Shown: in pieces, positions 58,901-64,000 of the stretch
Numbering within the stretch: position 1 is the first letter of the stretch
Layout of the letters: every line of letters starts with the position of its first letter
Assembly (NCBI GenBank): GCA_949361645.1
Contig: OX442425.1
Location: forward strand, 5,380,884 to 5,444,883
DNA from: Spongilla lacustris
Taxonomy: Eukaryota > Porifera > Demospongiae > Spongillida > Spongillidae
Reading direction: 5' to 3'
DNA: 64,000 nucleotides
The notes under the pieces: generated by a model
What the model saw: the letters and a program-made list of their open reading frames with translations, nothing else
Told to the model about the DNA's origin: nothing
The model's database searches: none
Made by a program: the position numbers and the translations under genes

Positions 58901-59965
58901 ATCGATTAGTGTTTTAAAAGTATTCGGAAAAATCGATTTTCATTATTCAGAGGAGGTTACACACCCTACCAGCCAATGTAACTGCCTCACTCCAGGTGCC
59001 AATATTTATAGTGCATGGATAATTTAAGCAGTTGCACATGTGCTGTAATGGAGAAACAATACATGTACATTAAATTAGTACTCATAGCACTGTAATCAAT
59101 ACTACGCACATACCAAAACATCAAAAAAACACCATTGTGCACTAAATTTAATGACTCTTGAAATCGTCATTATGTAATAATATTGCATGCCCTGTAATTT
59201 CAACAGGATTAAATTGCCTGCTTACTATTAGTAATGATTTTTCAAGCCCTGAAACTTCAACAGGACCAAATAGGCAGTACTTAATATTATGTAAAGTATT
59301 TTGCAAGTCCTGAAATTTCAACTGGACCATAGCCCGCTTACTATTATGCTGACTCATTTGCAAACCATGAAATTTCTACAGAACCAAAAGCCTAGTTTAC
59401 TACTATGTAAGGATTTTGCAAGTCCAGAAATTTCAACTGGACCAAATACTACTACATGTACATGTATGTAAAGAATTTGCAAGCCTTGAAATTTCTACAG
59501 AACCAATAGCCTGCTAACAATTATAGATTACAGTGTTTATTATAATTTGCAATTCTCATTGTGCAATTTGTACTGAGTGCATAATTTATTTTTATGTAGG
59601 CACACTGTGGCAATGAATCAACTGATCAAGAGGCAAAGTTGCAAAATCATGTTGTGTCTGAAGAAGTAATTCCACTTTGTGTTGGACAGTTTGTGGCTTG
59701 CAAACTAAAGAAATTTGAGGATGAAAAACCACAAATTGGACAAGTTATTTCTTTATTGGATGGAGGAAAGATAGTTATTGAGTGGTGGGTTGGAAGCTAT
59801 TCATCGATGTGGGTAAAGTGGAAAATCAGAGGGGTTACACAAGTGGAAGAAATGGACGTCCAAAGTATATTGAAAAACAGAATTAATCTCACTAAAACGA
59901 ACAGGCTAACAAAAACTGATGTCCAAGAGCTGAAAATGCTCTACACTGCTGTAATCTTTGTGTAA
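55998..59965 (+). CDS. Spliced gene of unknown function, one exon split by hAT
   Basis: Four exons join in phase 0. They are 55998-56066 (may start further upstream; MKYKRWNQDEWLPDRQL), 56124-56431 (WWFDFLLQFEISFHSF, ending at GAG/GTGATT), 57301-57432 continued at 58977-59007 after the hAT insertion (VYCGKRTKTSQG ... MITEPANVTASLQ), and 59600-59965 (ending at TAA). The first intron is only 57 bp. The last exon holds a compact beta-rich module: VGQFVACKLKKFEDEKPQIG, GGKIVIEWWVGSYSSMWVKW. This resembles small Tudor/BAH-like modules at the C-terminus of some transposon-linked proteins (inference). No frameshift is needed, so decay is slight apart from the insertion. It may be a host gene or an old element gene. 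An in-frame stop 25 bases past 56431 would end an unspliced form. Confidence 0.5.
56636..57060 (+). mobile_element. 5'-truncated LINE fragment in intron
   Basis: The frame from 56640 to 56935 reads VGAAAEAAENRKHTANDP, CAELGWRCVPLAVETYCNW, FALLATRLAFG and GRLNITLVRVIARAILAR, then a stop. This is the C-terminal end of reverse-transcriptase ORFs of a non-LTR family common in sponge and cnidarian genomes (pattern recall). An (AATAAT)n tail near 57040-57057 fits a LINE 3' end. The reverse transcriptase itself is missing, as expected for 5' truncation. It lies in the second intron of the spliced gene, on the same strand. Confidence 0.6.
58014..58064. mobile_element. 51-bp palindromic mini-element
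   Basis: Two perfect 23-bp arms, beginning TAGTCTCGTACCCAGAC, surround a 5-base loop. GTAGACCTC directly repeats on both sides (58005-58013 and 58065-58073), a 9-bp target duplication. It is inserted inside the hAT element. Related half-termini occur at 404, 34283, 50786 and 61505. Confidence 0.85.
58150..58750. repeat. 42-bp minisatellite
   Basis: About a dozen units with GGGCATCTGGTGTGATGGGG, then GTAGGTKYTGTTTGTGTGCT; some have a CCTCAT insertion. It lies in the hAT interior. Histidine/threonine-rich frames on the minus strand are artefacts. Confidence 0.9.
59008..59599. repeat. Intron with ~59-bp tandem repeat
   Basis: Six diverged units around TTTGCAAGTCCTGAAATTTC and AACTGGACCAAATA start at about 59191, 59248, 59309, 59365, 59424 and 59484. 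The array lies in the last intron of the spliced gene, which ends at the TATGTAG acceptor at 59599. Confidence 0.8.
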
Positions 59966-61195
59966 ACCTATGTATTCATTTATGTACAACTTTGGAAAGA
60001 TAATAACATGTTTGAATGGTCATTTTTAAGCTATTGCATGGCAGAATAGTTTTAAATTATGAAGAAACTGTTGATTTTCTTCACGTTGCTTCTGGTTGTT
60101 GCATAGGCTTCATACTGGACCAGTTACTATGCAATTACCTCTGTTTGAACAATTCCTAATAGCATTACTATGGCATTCAACAAGAAGCTTGCTCTGTGAA
60201 GAAAACATTGCTTTTATTAAGATAACAACAAAACTGTGAAAATTTGCTAGAGGCTGATTACTTTCTCATGTTTGGTAGTAATTGGAAATTTCAGTGTGTA
60301 ATTGGAAGAGGTTTACTGACGAACAATTGTTCAATGCTACGCATCTCTTTGCCTTCTTATATCCAGCATCTCGTACATCTTTTTATCGTCCTTTAGGGCA
60401 CCTGTGCACTGTGGGGTGTAGGAGCCATAGTAGTAAACCTGATCATACGTGCATGGGCATGCAATAAGGTCATATCAGCCTATTCCATCAATATAAGTTT
60501 ACAATGGTTACTAGCATTATGGATATTATAATATAGACATGCATGCTTACAATGTTACATGCTGTGTAATACATGTATAATTATCAAAATGTGATATCAG
60601 TCTAACTTACGGTTATTGCGCTGCTATTAATAATAACTCACTGGGTTTAACTGGCGCAGAGGTAGAACAATTTGTCACACAATGCCCCGATTTTTCGTTC
60701 CGAATAGTTCCTTTAATACACTCCCACCTGGGTACGCAAACAGGTGAACATATACTGGCGGGATGGGATTGGCACACGATACTGTGCCGGCACATTTCTT
60801 GCACTGCATGAACACCTTTCGTTTAGGACTCCTATACGTATAAAGTACAGCATATATATAAATATATTTAATTAATGTCTCTTCCCCCCCCCCCCCCCCA
60901 ACCCCGGGGCAACCAAAAGTAAAAGTGGCTTATATTTAAAAGACAAGGCCGTAGACAACGGTGGGAGTGCTGAAGCACCCCCAAAGTTTGGGAGACCTTT
61001 AATTAATTAGTGCGTGTAGTACTGGTAGTATACATTGTAGATGGTAGGGTAATATTTTTGAGCACTGCTAGCTCATTGCTCGATTCCATGTGTGTGCCGA
61101 GCCTCCGCAAAGAAAGTGTGCTTAAGTTGTAATGTCCATTTTGAAGTATTTCAAAAGCCCTGCTGGGAAGAGGTACATGTACATTCCAATGTTAC
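59966..61195. other. Intergenic, mostly nothing recognised
   Basis: A C run lies at 60884-60899. Apart from the weak exon candidate at 60642-60803, no gene is supported. Confidence 0.45.
60642..60803 (-). CDS. Weak candidate: cysteine-rich exon
   Basis: On the minus strand the segment lies between an acceptor-like CATGCAG and a donor GTGAGT. One frame is open throughout: MCRHSIVCQSHPAS, CSPVCVPRWECIKG, NEKSGHCVTNC. Eight cysteines in 54 residues suggest a secreted cysteine-rich module, but no family is recognised and no partner exon was found. A chance open frame is quite possible. Confidence 0.22.
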
Positions 61196-61208
61196 GCCAT
61201 GCACACCC

Positions 61209-61499
61209 ACTGGTGGGAATAATTCTATGGCGGCGGATGGGAATTATACGTGTTTCGTGCATTTTGTACCTGAAAGGAACTTTTTTTTTTTTCGAGCGCA
61301 AGCTGCGGGGTGCATGGGCATGCTAATAACTTTTTAGCCGGAAAACGAGTCATTTTCGTTTATATCTCAATAATACTTGTCCCATAGTTATTATTGAGTT
61401 AATAGTGCGTAGGTAGCGGGCGAACAAATAACAACGTGTTTTTCAGTTGAAACACGCATAATTGCCATCCGCCGCCATAGAATTATTTCCACTAGTGGA
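61209..61499. mobile_element. MITE with CTATGGCGGCGGAT arms
   Basis: The left arm CACTGGTGGGAATAATTC, then TATGGCGGCGGATGGGAATT, is mirrored on the right by AATTGCCATCCGCCGCCATA and GAATTATTTCCACTAGTG. The interior is about 200 bp, with a T run and an ACGAGTCATTTTCGTT segment. No certain target duplication. Confidence 0.65.
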
Positions 61500-62311
61500 A
61501 TGCATCTCGTTCCCAGTCTGTGCATACTATCTATACATGTAGTCGTTTTAAAATACAGCAGTAGAGTGCGCTACCCCAACTCATCGCCAGCATAAATTCA
61601 CGGATGCATGCAATGAACAAAAACAGACTGAAAGGGTGTCGGGACCTTTAAGAGATCGGCACTTTCGGGCAGATTGTGTAATGCATTGCAGTGTATAGAT
61701 CAGTGTCATGTTTTCTAAATGAATGAACGCTCAGTTCAGTACGTACTACTTACGTTTAGAACATGATCGGCGCATCGAGCACATACATAAAAGGTGGATG
61801 ACCGTGCATGGATATGTTATTATTGCAGTTTTTAGGTTGTTTTGGAGGGTTTTCCAATCAGGCCCCCCTAGCAGGGCGGGAGAGGTGCCCCCGGCCCCCT
61901 CCTCGGGGCGGCTCCACCTACAGGTCCGCTCCCTAAGTTAGCCGCCTAAGTGCATGATCAAGCTGGATCCGTTACTACTATAATATCTACCCTCGCCTTT
62001 CACCCGCCCGAAGAAAAAAGTTTTCTACAGCCCTGAACGAGCGTATTGAAGTAATTACGTCAGCGTACTATTCTTTAAAACCCTGTTGGAGTACCAAATC
62101 TTTCTTGAAATGTTGAAACAGCTACCTCCCCCCCCCCCCCCCCGGTTCTATGTTTATATTTGTACAGACTTGAACTATCGGTAGCCCTCTCACCAATCAA
62201 AAGTTAGGTCCACTTTGGAAATAATGTGCTGAGCTGCATGGTAATTGTAATCGTGAGTGTCACGACTGGTGGCCAAACCTTTGTTTTGTTGCGTTCTCTA
62301 AAAGCAAGCGT
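61500..62311. other. Intergenic, nothing recognised
   Basis: A CTCGTTCCCAGTCTG relic lies near 61507 and a C run near 62128-62144. G/C-rich text near 61860-61920 is unassigned. Confidence 0.4.
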
Positions 62312-63007
62312 TGACAGTGGCACGCGACTGACAGTAACAAGCCTGGTCATCGATGTACGGTGTGTGGGAATACTAAGGTCACCGATCCCAGCGTCTCTTT
62401 TCGTAGAATTCCCAAGGAACTAATTAGGCGAGCTACGTATAGTACGTGGACGGAAGCTCTTCAACTTCGCAAAGAGACCTTCGGGTCAAGTACACGAGGT
62501 ATTTTCAAAATGGGGATCCCCGCGCGTAAATCTCGAAGCTTTTTGTTAGGGAAGCGATTGGTTTCTCCTGTCAAACAAGACTCAAGAGCAAAGAGAGCTA
62601 AGAATATAGAGACGACCAAAGATACCAGCAGTCGTCAGTAAACCGCGGCGTTGCTCCTGTTTTAAATGCTTCTGACTCTGCTACTACTCCAAAAACTGTT
62701 GCAGGCACTACTCAGCCTCTTGGAACAATTAACTACTCCAGCTACTATAGTTCTCCTCAGCCTCAACTTCAGATAGCCCAGGCTGGTGATAAACTTGAAA
62801 CTAATTACACTGTACATGCGATGGACTGCAGCCTACGAATGTCATATAATCAATCAAGCTCTTTTGGCACGTATAGGAGTACTAGAAGAGAACAAGCTAT
62901 CAGATATGAAGAATAGTGACAAGCAACCTTTCTGTATTGAACAGCAGCACGACATGACGACAAGCGGCATGCATGGTGCAATTTTATACTGGATTCTCCT
63001 CTTTTGA
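62312..63007 (+). pseudogene. THAP-type protein gene, damaged
   Basis: The frame reads KPGHRCTVCGNTK (C-x2-C at about 62354-62365), VSFRRIPKELIRRATY, STWTEALQL and later LLGKRLVSPVKQDSRAKR. This order matches a THAP zinc finger (C2CH) plus the L-G-K-R-x-x-S-P-K segment that follows it in sponge and cnidarian THAP proteins. The second zinc pair, C-x2-H, is missing: where it should stand the text runs STRGIFKMGIPARK, so a deletion or frame change has removed it. After a TAA at 62639-62641, shifted frames carry LLARIGVLEENKL and KQPFCIEQ, like the coiled coil and start of the catalytic region of THAP-DDE transposases. The gene is probably a dead transposase or a domesticated relative. Confidence 0.6.
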
Positions 63008-64000
63008 ATTGGTATGTTCTTAGAATTTTTTTCAGTTACTTGACCCTAGCTGTTAGCGTCAGTGCTAGCACTCATAAAGAATTCATACTTTTTGTAAGCT
63101 CTTTTAATGGCATGAAAATGAAGATCTGTAATACAAGTTGCCTACCAGCAAAATGGCGTTTGCGATCGAACGTGGAAAGGGTCGTTTTACAGTGGCGGCA
63201 ATAAGCTCACCCAAAATGTATTAAGCGGATAGATAACACATAGAAGTTACGAACAGTACAGGTTGAAAAGTAAATGAGCCAAAGCTATGTCCGAGGATCT
63301 ATACCGCATAAGTTTAGATATATGAACTGGGCCTGTGCCTTTGGTTTGTTCAATGAACCTAATATCAAGCACTGTCAGAAAACCAGCGAACTGGGAACGA
63401 GACGTGCAATTTTTCGACCCCAGAGTGCTTCCAGGGTGTAATTTGACACCGGATTCGGAATCCTAATTGACTTCATAGCAATATGACGATTCACACGTGC
63501 ATAACTGTAACTCCTGAAAACAAAATACACTTTTGGGGTATATAATTAATCCGTGCCAAGAATTGCAACGTCCGATACCCTACCGGGTTCAAACCCGCCA
63601 TAAATTTCGCTAAGAGTAATCAAATCACTTAAAATTTGGTTTGTAGGTAGATAGTCCTGTAACTATTGATTTGGCTGTGCAAAGTACGTACACGCACGTT
63701 TCCCGCTTGAATCGCGCCTTTATACTTCATATGTGCTTACTCAGTTGTATACTTATGGCGTCGAGTGTAGCTTTATTAACGGCCAATATTCCACTACATG
63801 TGCTTACTTGTTGGAACTAATGAGTAAATGATACCAAATGTCGCGAACAGCAGAGATAACTTGAGAATGCTCATCCTGATGAAGACGACGATATATTTTT
63901 TTAACTTGACAGCGAGCTTGACAGAGATAATATCTATATAATTATCGTTGGTTGCATTGTTAGCGCACTGAATAGATGATCGAAGCTATCCACATGGAGC
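63008..64000. other. Intergenic, nothing recognised
   Basis: No gene, array or element end can be supported. CCGGGTTCAAACCCG at about 63581 mimics a tRNA T-arm but has no matching acceptor stem. Confidence 0.45.

Larger units (their letters stand above)
57433..58968. mobile_element. hAT element inserted in an exon, duplication CCAGCCAA
   Basis: CCAGCCAA directly repeats at 57425-57432 and 58969-58976. The termini are TAGGGTGTGTAACC and GGTTACACACCCTA. The subterminal regions are full of GTATTCGGAAAAATCGATTT-type repeats (57450-57620 and 58790-58945). The interior carries no transposase, but holds a 51-bp miniature element (58014-58064) and a 42-bp minisatellite. Removing the element and one CCAGCCAA restores an open exon that runs to a donor at 59008. 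Confidence 0.9.

Noticed and set aside
63565..63605. tRNA gene suggested by CCGGGTTCAAACCCG
   Set aside because: It looks like a T-arm with a B-box, but no A-box, anticodon arm or matching acceptor stem could be placed upstream.

Overview
This window is nuclear DNA of a multicellular animal. The best guess is an early-branching metazoan, most likely a demosponge. The supporting signs are a fibronectin-III / hormone-receptor / GAIN architecture of adhesion-GPCR type, very short GT-AG introns (about 50-110 bp), an NmrA-like gene of animal type, and a typical early-metazoan transposon set (piggyBac, hAT, Ginger1 integrase, THAP-type, LINE and gypsy fragments). No bacterial operon, rRNA or tRNA was found. 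Sequence alone cannot fix the species. The window is draft assembly: there is a 200-N gap at 25144-25343 and many G or C homopolymer runs.

Layout. 1-6.5 kb holds no recognisable host gene; a G-rich minisatellite lies between inverted repeats (1515-3223). 6.5-13.4 kb is a decayed adhesion-GPCR-like gene (lectin-like exon, FN3 exons, HRM domain, GAIN start), split by a hAT-like element and by a piggyBac element whose TTAA target lies inside an exon. 13.5-15.3 kb carries remnants of a KRBA2/Ginger-type integrase C-terminus and a Ulp1-like peptidase. 16-25 kb is dominated by foldback structures: a 1.8-kb element with 6-bp target duplications and a 5.9-kb imperfect palindrome. 25.7-27.0 kb is a Ginger1 element with intact termini. 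28-33 kb contains nested inverted-repeat elements and a hAT element. 34-36 kb holds CA-type and 24-bp repeats. 37.3-39.0 kb holds a broken NmrA copy fused to an OTU-protease ORF. 39.4-49 kb is mostly tandem repeats plus gypsy fragments. 50.4-51.3 kb is another hAT element.

The one convincingly intact gene is the intronless NmrA-like gene at 51713-52624. A second plausible host gene or old element gene (about 55.99-59.97 kb, function unknown) has clean splice junctions, but one exon is interrupted by a hAT element (57433-58968) and one intron holds a LINE fragment. A damaged THAP-type gene lies at 62.3-63.0 kb.

The overall picture is a repeat graveyard around one or two genes. Its main value is a set of elements whose ends and target duplications can be read directly, several inserted in exons so that the pre-insertion reading frame can be recognised.
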